A program made the translations under genes and the position numbers. Shown one piece after another: positions 1 to 11,093 of a stretch of 64,000 nucleotides of DNA (the first letter of the stretch is position 1; each line of letters starts with the position of its first letter). The notes under the pieces were generated by a model. It was not told where the DNA came from, searched no databases, and saw only the letters and a list, made by a program, of their open reading frames with translations. Location: positions 806,001 through 870,000 of the forward strand of contig JAQPZY010001242.1 in assembly GCA_029931535.1 (NCBI GenBank), written 5' to 3'. The DNA comes from Margaritifera margaritifera (taxonomy: Eukaryota > Mollusca > Bivalvia > Unionida > Margaritiferidae).

Positions 1-911
1 AAATCTCAACAGAATATGATAAAACATGGTAAATAGGTTTATATCATTAAGATCTTGGATCAGTTTAGTTGTGAGCAAGAGACTTTGCATATTAATTTTG
101 CCTTTTATCTTTGTAAAGAAAGTTTTTTAGATTGAAGTAAAATATGTTAAATCAAAACGATATAAAGGTTGGGAGATAGGGTTATTACAGTACTTCAGAA
201 TCCTGCTTAGTGAAATGGGTAACTAAGATATGTATGCCAGGTGAGTGATAGCAAGCCTTCTTGGGCCTCATTTTACTTCACTTTTACAGCAAATTTCTTG
301 CAATTTATACCCAATGCTGTCAATGTGCAACATAACTATTATTCATTGTTTCCCAAATTACTAGGACATTAAGACAAACTATGGATATTAAATCATACCT
401 CGGCACAAATCAGTCAGCTAATGGAAATGAAGTTTGGACTGCTGAGGTGCAAATCAGGTCCCAGATTTTCAGATTAATCGTTTTAGTACATTAGGTAAAC
501 TTATAAAAACTTGTGTTTTTCAAATGGGAACTATATAAAAAATCCATATCAAGTTACTATACCTATCTGGAATTCTTCTGTTGCCTTTCAGGTGATAATC
601 ATCTTTTCTTGAAACTTATACCAAAAATGACAGATCAAAGTTTAAGATGTTTTTATGACCCCAACCTACAGCATCATTGAATATACAGTGAAACCCCTCA
701 AAACTGAAAACCCTAGGAACCAAAAATAAAATTTGATTTAAAGAGGTTTTCAGTTTAATGAGGGTTTCACAGATGTGAAAAAATGTCTTTTTCTAAGCAC
801 TTGTGCGACAAGAGAGAGAAGCATTGTTGAAATAATGCTTGTTTGCACCAGTTGTTTTCAAATTCATTCTTGTAGAATTCCATTTTCTTTAGAATATCTG
901 AAACAGTAGAT

Positions 912-956
912 AAGGGGTGTCAAACTCATTTGCTATGACAGGCCAGATTTGATATA

Positions 957-994
<38 letters not shown>

Positions 995-1037
995 TAATAA
1001 ATAATGATTCTGGCGGGCCGTATGTTTGACACCCCTG
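912..1037 (+). mobile_element. hAT-type MITE copy 1 with 8-bp target duplication
   Basis: A 126-bp non-autonomous element. Its ends are inverted: GGGGTGTCAAAC on the left and GTTTGACACCCC on the right. It is flanked by an identical 8-bp direct repeat CAGTAGAT (904-911 and 1038-1045). An 8-bp target duplication with short inverted ends is typical of hAT transposons. The centre holds an (AAT)n microsatellite. The left end has lost the initial C seen in the second copy at 38161-38264. Confidence 0.85.
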
Positions 1038-1056
1038 CAGTAGATGTACCTATAAC

Positions 1057-1180
1057 GAATGTTTTCCCCTAGTTTCTTCAGTGTTGGTTTTGGCACAGAT
1101 TCATGCTCATTGGTCAGACTAACAACTTTATCCTGTAAGGATAGTTCAGTCCAGTGATGCTTGGTTGGTTGTTCTGACAT
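1057..1180 (-). pseudogene. pogo/Tigger-like transposase N-terminal fragment
   Basis: On the minus strand an open frame starting with ATG at 1180 encodes about 40 residues that look like a CENP-B/pogo-type helix-turn-helix start: a Glu-Leu-Ser-Leu-Gln-Asp-Lys-Val run followed by a Leu-Gly-Glu-Asn segment. It then runs into the MITE at 912-1037. No catalytic domain follows. This is a short and uncertain match, best treated as a transposon scrap. Confidence 0.35.
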
Positions 1181-2146
1181 CTTGACATGCAGGTGAAGAC
1201 AAATGACAGTCATAGCTACTTAAATACATATAATGATTTTTCTCCATTGAAAATCAGTTGGATAAATCTGACTTTTAGAATACTATTTGTCAGCAAAGCA
1301 TCAAAAGTGAGGCCACATGCCTGGTTAATAAAACCCCTTGATTTAATTAAAAACACAAACAAAAAATGTTCTATTGATCATATATACAAATGAATAGCAC
1401 CAATCACAATTAGATAATAAGCAGATAAACAGTCTTTCTTAAATGGCTCACCTACAAGCATTTAGTTATTAATAATTCGCCTTAAAAGCTGGCTCTTTTG
1501 TATGGTGCAAAGACTTCAGATTAACCTGTTGTCAGCCTTAATCTGTGTCAGAGTGTGTGTCAAGTATTGTTGTAACCTCTCTTGCCTTGGAACATTTTCT
1601 TTGTCTCACTGACAAGTTTACTACTGTACTTGCGAACCATAATTTTAGAGTGTCAGGAATTTAGCAGCTATAATATATTTCAAGTTTTAAGACAGTTTCA
1701 GTTTTATGGGGGGGGGGGATAATCATAAAATTGAGATTTGGAATCAAAATTTGTTTTGGTATACAGAGTTGAGGGGTTTCGGTTTACTGAAAAGAAATGA
1801 TATTAAAGAAGGAAAAGTTTGGGACACAAAAAATGTCAACCTTGAGGTGCTTCCAGTATCCTGAGGGTTAGTTTTTGAGAGGTTTCACTTTTTTATATTG
1901 GGCATGTGTCCCAAGATAAATGGGATTTCCATTGAAGTTGGAATCTTTCAAAATTGAATCCATGACCCTTGGATTACAAGTTTTATGCTCTACTAACTAA
2001 GACCCACCCACACCTCACCCCAAAAAAAGATTCCACAGTGGGTTAATAGACCAAAGTTGTCACCACAGCCTTTACCATAATAGACTGGAACAGTGGTCTT
2101 TTCAGATAAATGTTACCACAGTGTTTTCCAATTTTTTTTTTTACAG

Positions 2147-2428
2147 ATGTGTCCAAAACATGGCACAGACTTTTTGGAATACAAGTGTCGTTACTGCTGC
2201 TCTGTTGCTGTTTTCTTCTGTTTTGGTACAACCCACTTCTGTAACCTTTGTCATGATGACTTCCAGCATGTTACAAATATAACCAAATCTGACCTGCCAC
2301 ATTGCCCTGCTGGGCCAAGGGGAAAACAGTTGGAAGGAGAGGAGTGCCCCCTTCATGTGCAGCATCCACCCACTGGGGAGGAATTCGCTCTTGGATGTGG
2401 AGTCTGCAGAAATGCTCATACATTTTAA
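2147..2428 (+). CDS. MYCBP2: MYCBP2 (PAM/Highwire/RPM-1) terminal exon, RCR-type E3 ubiquitin ligase C terminus
   Basis: This is the last coding exon of the giant neuronal E3 ligase MYCBP2. It opens in phase 0 after a T-rich tract and an AG acceptor, and ends at TAA 2426-2428. It encodes 93 residues: an ordered Cys/His-rich tandem-cysteine domain ([35 protein letters not shown]) ending in the family's [11 protein letters not shown] terminus. MYCBP2 works by a RING-Cys-relay: ubiquitin passes between two cysteines and is then esterified to threonine. Counting back from the C terminus, Cys25 of this exon matches the downstream relay cysteine (human C4572), Phe26 matches F4573 and His36 matches H4583, so the esterification site looks intact. 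The upstream relay cysteine and RING are in exons outside the window. The protein is very large, so only its tail is present. Confidence 0.95.
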   Translation: MCPKHGTDFLEYKCRYCCSVAVFFCFGTTHFCNLCHDDFQHVTNITKSDLPHCPAGPRGKQLEGEECPLHVQHPPTGEEFALGCGVCRNAHTF

Positions 2429-2860
2429 AGTTATTCTGGTCAACAAACCATTATACAACAAGAAATGTTACTTCAGATGTCTTAAAACTGTGTAAATGAT
2501 TATTCTAACATGCACTTATATTGTTGCTATCAGTAAAAAGAACCCAAAATTGCCTATGTGATTCAGAAAATGTTATTGTTATAATACGCTTGCATTGTAG
2601 ATCAAGATTTTACACTTGATCTCATGTCAGAAGCTTATTTCAGGAAGCATTGGACTATAAAGAATATAAACTGAAAGCAGTTCTGCCTCAAAAACCCATC
2701 TTTTGTCCCAGTTAAGTTTTTTTTTTTTTTAAACTTCACTAATGAATTTGATAATATTTTAAGAAAACTCCTAGACCTGACATCATTACACAGTGTTATA
2801 AATAAGCATACAGGTATTTCTCAGATACAATAAACAAAGTAAATCAGGTAATCAATTTTG
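2429..2860 (+). other. MYCBP2 3' UTR with polyadenylation signal
   Basis: This AT-rich untranslated stretch follows the MYCBP2 stop codon. The first perfect AATAAA downstream of the stop is at 2829-2834, followed by a T/GT-rich stretch around 2870-2895, a plausible cleavage context. Further AATAAA motifs lie near 5032 and 5098, so a longer isoform is possible. The end is inferred. Confidence 0.5.
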
Positions 2861-2879
2861 AATATAAATTTGTTAAAGG

Positions 2880-3540
2880 TAATATTTGTGTACGCCATAA
2901 GGCGTAGCATATCATTTTATGATATCGTCCATTTGTCCATCCATCTGTACCCTATTTCATTTCCACACAGTAACTCTTAGTTTTCCACCAACTACCATTA
3001 CCAAGCTTTTTAAGTAGCTTGCACCTCGGGCAAGGAGGAAACCTATCCATTTCAGGTGCATAAGGTCAAAGGTCAATGTCACAGGGACTGAAAGAGGAAA
3101 GCTTTCCTGTTTCCATACAATAACTTTACTTGTATACTAGATACCTTTGTAAATGGCTTGCATTTGAGATAAAAAAAGAAAGGGGGGGGGGCATGGTCAC
3201 AGTGTCTCTGAGAGGAAAAATGGTTCCACATGGTATGTTGAGTTCTTTATCACCTGCTTTGTGGATGGCTTGCATTTGAGACAAGGAAGACACCTATTGA
3301 TGTTGGGATTAAAATGTCAATGGTCATGGTTAGAGGGACTCCAAGAAGGAAAATTGTTTCCACAAAATAATTCAAGTTCTGTGCTTTAAACCACAACCAA
3401 ACTTTGTGAATAGCATACATTTGAGACAAGAAAGGCACCTATTGATTTCAGGGTCAAAGGTCAAGGTCACAGACTGAAAAGAAGAGAAATGGTTTCAGCA
3501 AAATAATGAGTTCAACTATGAAACTCAAAATCACACAGCA
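2880..3540. repeat. Dispersed invertebrate repeat, three diverged tandem units
   Basis: Three diverged units of about 150-180 bp share a GGTCAAAGGTCAANGTCAC core, a CACCTATTGATTTC-like segment and a GGAAAATTGTTTCCAC-like segment. Related wording recurs at 15640-15760, 18520-18640 and 34640-35480. I see no coding potential. Confidence 0.5.
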
Positions 3541-3739
3541 TCATAGGGAAAATGCAAACATTCCCATTAATGCCATGATACACACAAATCTAGTACATGC
3601 TATGACATAACTTTCCAAACTCCTACAGACATTGACCAGTGAAATAGTATTGCTAGACAATGTTGCTTAGCAACATTGTCATAATACAAAAGTTAAACAG
3701 GTACTGCATCTTTTAGTACCCAAGTATCCGATCAATGAA

Positions 3740-3945
3740 AGAGGGTTTTACATGAAAGAAGTATAATAATACTATTTGCCATGGGGGTCATATAATGTAC
3801 CATTTACATGAAAGAGGGTTTTACATGAAAGAAGTATAATAATACTATTTACCATGGGGGTCATCTAATGTACCATTTACATGAAAGAAGTATAATAATA
3901 CTATTTACCATGGGGGTCATATAATGTACCATTTATGGTACTCTT
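3740..3945. repeat. Short tandem array, about three units of 56-80 bp
   Basis: A segment containing TTACATGAAAGAAGTATAAT, then ATACTATTTACCATGGGGGT and CATATAATGTACCATTTA is repeated three times with small length changes. Unit length varies because the copies keep or lose a GAGGGTTTTACATGAAAG segment. Confidence 0.8.
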
Positions 3946-4796
3946 GTAAATATTATTAGGCATCATGACTTAAGTTTATTGGTCAGCTTATGGTCAAAAG
4001 TTATGTTTTGGTATACTGCAACAACAACAAAATTTATTTCATTTTCAATGAATAGAAGTATTACGATTACAACCTTTATTGCAACAGCCGAATGTATTGT
4101 GATGTTTCAAGTCCAGAAAGTGCCAATTTTTTTATTCTTTAATTTTTTTCATGGATTGTTGTTAAAAATGAACAATAACCCAGAGGTTTTACCCCAATTT
4201 TTCATCCCTGTTGACCAGTAATGTTATGTAAACAGAAACATAAATGCATTAATGAATTATGTGACCTATATGAACATAAAATGCAAAAATACAGTTATCA
4301 ATTACATTAATCAAAGAACAGGATTTGTAGGACAGGAGATTGTTTCATCTTTGATATTAAGTTTCATAAGTGTTACATGTTTGCAAGGAACCAGGGTTCC
4401 AAAGCATCATTCTGATATCTGTTTTGTATGTCGCATGCTTTTTACAATATTAAAACCATCAGACCATTGAGTGCAACTTTTAAAACATTTATTAAAGTGA
4501 AATTATAACTTTCATCACCAATAATCAGGTGCAAAAGTTGTACATGTGTCGGAGCCTTATTTATGCATTTATTGAAGTAAAAGCTTGTATCTCGTCAACA
4601 AGAGGTAAATCCATTTGATTAGTACAGGCATAGTTTTGTCCTCATATTAGGACCTATCTTTATTGCCAATTACTGTTATGCAAGCAATTAAAGGATTAGA
4701 TGTATTGATGTATCCCTTAATTTTGTTGTCAGATAAGCCTCCACTAAGTCAGTGTGTATGCCAATCAACAATTTGAATATTACTCTATGTGGGAAG
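3946..4796. other. Intergenic, no gene recognised
   Basis: Low-complexity, AT-rich sequence with short unconvincing open frames in several phases. No conserved exon or RNA gene was recognised. Confidence 0.5.
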
Positions 4797-5014
4797 TACA
4801 GTATATATTCACTTATAACTGGAGTCCAACTGCAGGCTGCACAGACCCAGATCAGACATTGCATAATGCACTGGCAGATCTGAATCTGTGCAGTTTGTTA
4901 GGAGCAATCAGTAGAACAAACATAAATCCTAATCTGCTGGCATATTTTGCAATGGCAGATCAGGGTCTATGTTGTTTGCAGTTGGACCTGACTTATAAGC
5001 AGGTATATACAGTA
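4797..5014 (+). mobile_element. Double-hairpin TA-flanked MITE, copy 1
   Basis: A 218-bp element. Degenerate terminal inverted repeats (consensus CCGTATATACTCGCTTATAA, here CAGTATATATTCACTTATAA) are flanked by TA on both sides. Inside are two hairpins: one built on GCACAGACCCAGATC and its complement, the other on ACATAGACCCTGATC-type sequence and its complement, separated by about 20 bp containing AATCAGTAGAAC. TA flanks fit the Tc1/mariner-like superfamily, but no transposase is present. Confidence 0.8.
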
Positions 5015-5670
5015 TGCAGAAAATCTGTATTTTAATAAATGTGAGTTATGTAAAAATTTATATATTGTGTCAATCTGTGATAATCATGTAATACATTTTA
5101 ATAAACTTGTTACCTTAAAAATGTTTTTGTTTATTTGTTCTCTTTGATAAATGAATTTCCATGCTTTATTATCCATCATTAATCTTATTTATTATGATTG
5201 ATAGGACATTTAGAAAATTTGTCTCTTTTATCCTGCTTAAATGTGCAATTTCATGTCATAACATTATACTAATGCCCAAGGCAGCCATATGTACAGTACT
5301 TTATTGTCAGTTGTCTGTTGGACAAAATGCGTGTATTTCATGATGTGTTAAATCAATTATACTTTAGTTCTGATTTTCAGAGAAATTCATTAAACTGCAA
5401 TATTTTGTTTTTTTGTTTGTGTAGGCTATAAAAATATAGCAGTTATTTCTTGTAAATTTTTTGTAACATAACATTCTTTCTGTGTATCTTTTACTTGCAT
5501 CACATCACCAGTTTTATCATTTGTTCACAACATAGAATATATTTTCAAAGATTCAACCACAATCTGCTCCATTTAATAAGAACACTGATTATGTTAATTT
5601 TATTTGTTACAAACTCTTTTGAACAAACTTCTGTAGCTCAGTGTTCAAAATTACTTAAATATATAGATCA
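5015..5670. other. Intergenic, no gene recognised
   Basis: AT-rich sequence containing AATAAA motifs near 5032 and 5098, which could serve a long MYCBP2 3' UTR. Nothing else is recognisable. Confidence 0.45.
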
Positions 5671-5677
5671 CTTAAAA

Positions 5678-7495
5678 ATGCTTCACACTGTAGATCACTT
5701 ATAAAATGCTTAACATTGTGGATCACTTTTAAAAATGTTTCACTGTTTAACACTTCTAAAATGCTTCACACTGTAGATCACTGAAATGCTTCACACTGTA
5801 GATCACTTATAAAATACTTCACACTGTGGATCACTTTTAAAAATGTTTCACACTGTTTAACACTTCTAAAATGCTTCACACTGTAGATCACTTATAAAAT
5901 GCTCCACATTGTGGATCACTTAAAAATGTTCACACTTTAACACTTCTAAAATGCCTTACACTGTAATAGAACACTTCTAAAATGCTTCACACTGTAATAG
6001 AACACTTCTAAAATGCTTCACACTGTAATAGAACACTTCTAAAATGCTTCACACTGTAGATCACTTATAAAATGCTTTGCATTGTGGAGCACTTTTTAAA
6101 ATGTTTCACACTGTGAATGCTTCTAAAATGTTTAACATTGTGGAACACTTATAAATTGCTTCACTGTGGAACACTTATAAAATGCTTCAGTCGAATTTTG
6201 TGTGTGGGTCACATGATGGGCTCTATACATGGCAGTAAGTTTATTTGGTGGAGGAACAACCCGAGAAGAACCATCTACCCATGGGATGCTACTGGCAAGC
6301 TTTCTCACATATCCATGTTGGCCTAGACAAGACTCGAACCCACACGGACAGAGGTGAGATGTGATCTGTGAAGGCAAGCACCTTAGACCACCCTGCCTCC
6401 CAGGGCCACCCTCAAATTGTGGAAACTTTTTGAAAATGCTTCATACTGTGGATCACTTATAAATTGCATCATACTGTAGATTATGTATACAATGCTTCAT
6501 ACTGTGGATCACTTATAAATTGCTTCATACTGTGGATCATGTCTAAAATGCATCCTACTGTGGATCACATAAAATGCTTCAACCATGGATCACATCTAAA
6601 ATGCTTCATACTGTGGATCACTTATAAATTGCTTCTACTGTGGATCACATCATACTGTGGATCGCACATAAAATGCTTCATACTGTGGATCATGTATACA
6701 ATTCCTCATATTGTGAATCACTTATAAAATGCTTCATACTGTTGATCATGTATACAATTCTTCATATTGTGAATCACTTATAAAATGCTTCATACTGTTG
6801 ATCACTTATAAAATGCTTCATACTGTGATCATGTATACAATTCCTTATATTGTGAATCACTTATACAATGCTTCATACTGTTGATCACTTATAAAATGCT
6901 TCATACTGTTGATCACTTATAAAATGCTTCATACTGTTGATCACTTATACAATGCTTCATACTGTTGATCACTTATACAAGGCTTCATACTGTTGATCAC
7001 TTATACAATGCTTCATACTGTTGATCACTTATACAATTCATACTGTTGATCACTAATAAAATGCTTCATACTGTTGATCACTAATACAATGCTTCATACT
7101 GTTGATCACTTATAAAATGCTTCATACTGTTGATCACTTATACAATGCTTCATACTGTTGATCACTTATAAAATGCTTCATACTGTTGATCACTTATAAA
7201 ATGCTTCATACTGTTGATCACTTATAAAATGCTTCATAATATGATCATGTATACAATTCCTCATTTTGTGAATCACTTACACAATGCTTCATACTGTTGA
7301 TCACTTATAAAATGCTCATACTGTTGATCACTTATACAATGCTTTATACTGTTGATCACTTATACAATGCTTCATACTGTTGATCACTTATACAATGCTT
7401 CATACTGTTGATCACTTATACAATGCTTCATACTGTTGATCACTTATACAATGCTTCATACTGTTGATCACTTATAAAATGCTTCATACTGTGTA
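5678..7495. repeat. 27-28-bp minisatellite with an inserted SINE
   Basis: Tandem units built around ATGCTTCATACTGTTGATCA followed by CTTATAAA. The left part (to ~6187) carries the variant CACTGTAGATCACTT or CACTGTAATAGAACACTT. The right part (6420-7495) is nearly uniform, CATACTGTTGATCACTTATA. This left-to-right difference suggests separate rounds of amplification. A tRNA-derived SINE at about 6190-6415 splits the two domains. Reading frames within it are by-products of the repeat. Confidence 0.9.
6190..6415 (-). mobile_element. tRNA-derived SINE inside the minisatellite
   Basis: Read on the minus strand, the unit begins with a tRNA-like head. It has a box A-like GGTGGTCTAAGGTG and a box B-like GGGTTCGAGTC separated by a long variable region, as in Leu/Ser tRNAs, then an unrelated body. 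The A/B boxes form an RNA polymerase III promoter. The head is too diverged from a cloverleaf to be a tRNA gene. It interrupts the 27-28-bp array cleanly, so the insertion is younger than the array founder. Confidence 0.65.
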
Positions 7496-7917
7496 ATAAT
7501 ATAGGTTATCTTCTAGTCTAAGCCCTAGTGGAAACGTGTCTTCCACCCGGGGCTGAAACTGTAAAGTAACAAATATTTATCAGACTTGAAAACACTAAAC
7601 ACTAAATTACCTAGATATATGGAATAAAGAAAAATATTTAGAGTTCAATACTTAAAAAAGGGGAGTTAAACAAATTATGTTATTGGAAATATGTTCTGTT
7701 TAAACTCACTCTATATATCTAACTAACTAAACTGATCTGGAGTCTATTCTTAGCCTCATTTCGTATTTCCTTAAATATGAACTTGAGATATTTACAAGCA
7801 GATATTTACTGTAACAGACTATAGTACATTTGATTCATGATGTAATGTTCTGGAATGTGCTAATATTTCACACAAATAAATTGTAACAGTATGAATACAA
7901 TTCTTTTCACTATGCAA
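7496..7917. other. Intergenic, no gene recognised
   Basis: AT-rich sequence between the minisatellite and a SINE. It contains short unique text and no convincing frame. Confidence 0.4.
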
Positions 7918-8100
7918 ACAGTAGCTCAGTTTCTAAAGCATCGGGCTCGTATTCCAAGGGTTACAGGTTCAACATCCAGCCAGGGTCAACCTGGATCAGC
8001 TGCTCCAGTGTGACCTTGGGAAAGGCATTTAGCTCCCATTTCCTTGACAGGATATAGCCAATAATGTGTTGAAAGTACTGTTAAAACCAACCAACCAACC
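7918..8100 (+). mobile_element. tRNA-derived SINE with (AACC)n tail
   Basis: The head carries box A-like GTAGCTCAGTTTCTAAAGCA and box B-like GGTTCAACATCC. A central segment (GATCAGCTGCTCCAGTGTGA, then CCTTGGGAAAGGCATTTA) follows, and the element ends in AACCAACCAACCAACC. The central segment is shared with the SINE at 33443-33637, so the two belong to related families. Confidence 0.75.
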
Positions 8101-10834
8101 ACTGCTATGCAAACATTTGCTACAAACAAGTTTTAGAAAACAATTGTGGAAGTGCAAAACAAAATTAAATATGATCTGAAAAGATCAAATTTATCAATGG
8201 CTTATGAAATGAATGAATGGGATTTAATACTTCTATAATATTTTGGATTCATGAGTAAAAATAAAACATCCTTCATTTTCACTCAAGTGTTGCATTAAAT
8301 AATAACAGAAAAAGTCTATTCAATATAAAAATAGCACCTTTATTATATTTCTTTATAAAACTGCATAAATTTTATATAACAATTATGTTCAAATATATCA
8401 TCCTTTTGGCAGTGTATTCATAAATATATGTACATCAAAATTTCTTTAGCCTTTGGACATGCATGGATCCTTTAGGACACATGCTGTATCATAACAACTC
8501 TGGTCTTGCACCAACCAACATCCAATCAGATTAAGCCTATCACATTTTCACAGGCAATGACACACCTACTGCAGACTGAGATGATTGCCTTATATAAAAA
8601 TGCTATTATCACCTATTTATAGCAGTGCCTTGCAATGGAAACAGTGGAACAGAACTTACCACACCACTTGTCCAATCACACATTCTTTTTTTCACAGGTT
8701 TCCTAGATAAGTTACAGAATTACCAATATGCTTAAAATTTTACACACATTTCTTTCTTGGAATACAGTCAGTAATGTATACATCATCAAAGTATCAGATG
8801 TACATGGACCAGATGACATTGTACTTCAAAAAGGTAACACTGTAGTATTTGTAAATTAACTTTGGAACAAAACAATTTATGTTTCAGGGATTGAGAAGTT
8901 TGCTGTTACAATCAAACTTGCTACTCGGTTTTTACTGTGCATTAGTGCTAAGTCATAGTGATCAGCATACATCTAAATTTGTATACTATTATTTCAGGTT
9001 GGCTTTCTCCGTTGTTTTGACTAAGACTTAAATATTTGTTTGGAATTCCTCATTACCCATGAAATCGAATGGTCTACTCGCCGACCTGGTTGAGGCAGGT
9101 AACTATAAGGCAGGGATAGTTCTTTAGTAGAGGCTAAATTATCCTGTTTACAGAAGCCCCAATACAGTTTCACACTTGTTGCAACATACATCTTGTGTAA
9201 AAGATTACCATATTCACATGCTTTTAAGTCTAAGTCCAACTGCAAACTGCACAGACACAGATCTGCCATTGTATAATACGTTTGCAGATCTTGGTCTTTA
9301 CAGTTTGTTAGGAGTAATCAGTGCAACAAACACAGACCCTGATCTGCCAGCACATTATGCATACAGCAAATCAGGGTCTATGTTGTTAGCAATTTGACTC
9401 AACTTATAGTTGAGTATATACAGTAGGTCAAATATCCATGTACCAATTTAATTTATAACAACTATTTTATGAAGTCTGAATATGAGTTTCTTAGTTCACA
9501 CAGCTGGTCCAGTATTTTGTTTACAAATATATAGACCACAGTACACTAAAACCAGCTTCAAATGCTACGTAGAAAACTAAATACAGGAGATAAAAGCCTG
9601 CTGGAGTCACTTATCATAGGCACGGTATTAATATATCTAGAAATATAAAATTTTCATTGATCCAATCCAAAGCGTTACCGTCATACTTAACCTAAAAATA
9701 AACTTTTGTTGATAAGTTTTTATCTTGGAAACTTGAAGGTATTCACTATTTCTCGTGCTGCTATGGCAACTAACTGTCCCCATTACAAAGACTGCTATAA
9801 ACAGTTGATAGTAGCATTTCCATATTAGGTGATCAAACTCAATCCACAGTAGGGGTGTCACTGTCTGAACGTTTGCTATATTTAATCTGACCGGACGTCG
9901 ATTGATGCAAGGCCGGTTTTATTATGATACAGCACATGTTCTGAGAGATCAGTGAAAGACTAAAGGCAAACTAAATTAGAAACACTTTCACTCCATTAAT
10001 TTAAATGGTCATATAGGAAATGATGGAAGTGGATGCTTTTAGGTGTCTTTTGTGTCTTATACAATGAAGATAGATAATGGTATTAGAAGCCACAGCAGAA
10101 CATTGGTATTATCAATCAACGCATTACCTCTCACAATATCTATGTAGCATCACAAATGAATAAACTCAAAACATGTAGCATGTATTCTATCAAAGGTAAT
10201 GACACACAGTAACAAAGAGCCTAACCAGTTGACCTTCACTGCACAAGTCCCAAGTACAACAAAGCCATGACTTTCCACAAGGTTTTAAACTTGTTATAGA
10301 GATATACTGACAGGAGGATGAGGACATGGTATGTATACACAATATCATTCTCTCTATGGAAAGTCTTTCAATCAACCTGAAAATGTTGCTATTTTGTCAA
10401 AATGATTTAATAGTATTTAAAACATTATGTATAATTACCTAATCAACATGGAATGTACAATTTGTTAATATATGTACTTCCCACCAAACTTCCTTCACAG
10501 AAACCTTTTTTTCTTTCTTTTTCTTTTCCTTTATTTTCTGAGATAATAGTATTTTGCAATGAAAATCAAAAGAAAAACGAAAACAATATCTGGAAATTAT
10601 TGTGAGGACTTGCACATGATAAGTATTTCTATTTTGGAATATGTTCCCTTTATTTTTGTCTAAAAATGTAATTATCATCATAAATAATCAAATCACAAGT
10701 TTTTAACAGATAATGCTTTTTCAAACTTGTCATTATTTTACAGATTTAATGTACAAACCTGCACACACTAAAATTCATGTTTTTGTTCAATATCTTTTAT
10801 TAGAATTATCTACTCTTATTGTACAGGGTCTTTT

Positions 10835-10865
<31 letters not shown>

Positions 10866-11055
10866 CAAATTATTGTAATGTCATTAATGAAATCTAACAA
10901 AAAGCACTGTGTGCAAGAACTTTCAAAGAGCACTGTAAATCCACACATAAAATACCAACATCGAATTTCTTCATAAAAATATCAAGATACTGACTAGTGC
11001 AAGCCTGAAAAAATTTTCTGTATTGTGCAAGATTTCAGTCCTTGCCTATTCTTGT
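8101..11055. other. Convergent intergenic region and cathepsin O 3' UTR
   Basis: This lies between the SINE tail and the cathepsin O stop codon. It contains one MITE (9206-9425). On the minus strand an AATAAA lies at 10801-10796, about 255 nt beyond the stop, the nearest good polyadenylation signal. A 36-base region of mostly T sits at 10825-10862. No other exon was recognised. Confidence 0.5.
9206..9425 (+). mobile_element. Double-hairpin TA-flanked MITE, copy 2
   Basis: A 220-bp copy in the same orientation as copy 1. The left end is degraded (CCATATTCACATGCTTTTAA) and the right end keeps GAGTATATACAG before TA. Both internal hairpins are recognisable but carry mismatches, so this is one of the older copies. 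Confidence 0.75.
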
Positions 11056-11093
11056 CTACTGCATACTGACAGTTGAAACCTCTTCTGCAATAC
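11056..11093 (-). CDS. CTSO: Cathepsin O exon 9 (C terminus and stop)
   Basis: A 38-nt coding part. Two bases complete Gly325, then IAEEVSTVSMQ and TAG at 11058-11056. The acceptor is TCCCAACAG. The CGIA-x-x-VS ending matches the family's very short tail after the last cysteine. Confidence 0.9.

Larger units (their letters stand above)
1..2146 (+). other. MYCBP2 last intron (partial)
   Basis: This stretch precedes the MYCBP2 terminal exon. It holds no conserved exon that I could find on the + strand. It is AT-rich and ends in a long T tract followed by an AG acceptor at 2145-2146. It carries a hAT-type MITE (912-1037) and a pogo-like fragment (about 1057-1180, minus strand). A ten-base G run lies near 1710. 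That it is intron is inferred from the acceptor and from the exon encoding only the extreme C terminus of a very large protein. Confidence 0.7.

Noticed and set aside
7918..7990. tRNA gene
   Set aside because: The A and B boxes are present but the cloverleaf does not close and the sequence continues into a SINE body and tail. The same applies at 6190-6415 and 33443-33637.
10439..10681. Lys-rich minus-strand frame near the cathepsin O 3' end
   Set aside because: It reads through a T/C-rich tract translated as Lys/Glu. No similarity and probably 3' flank.
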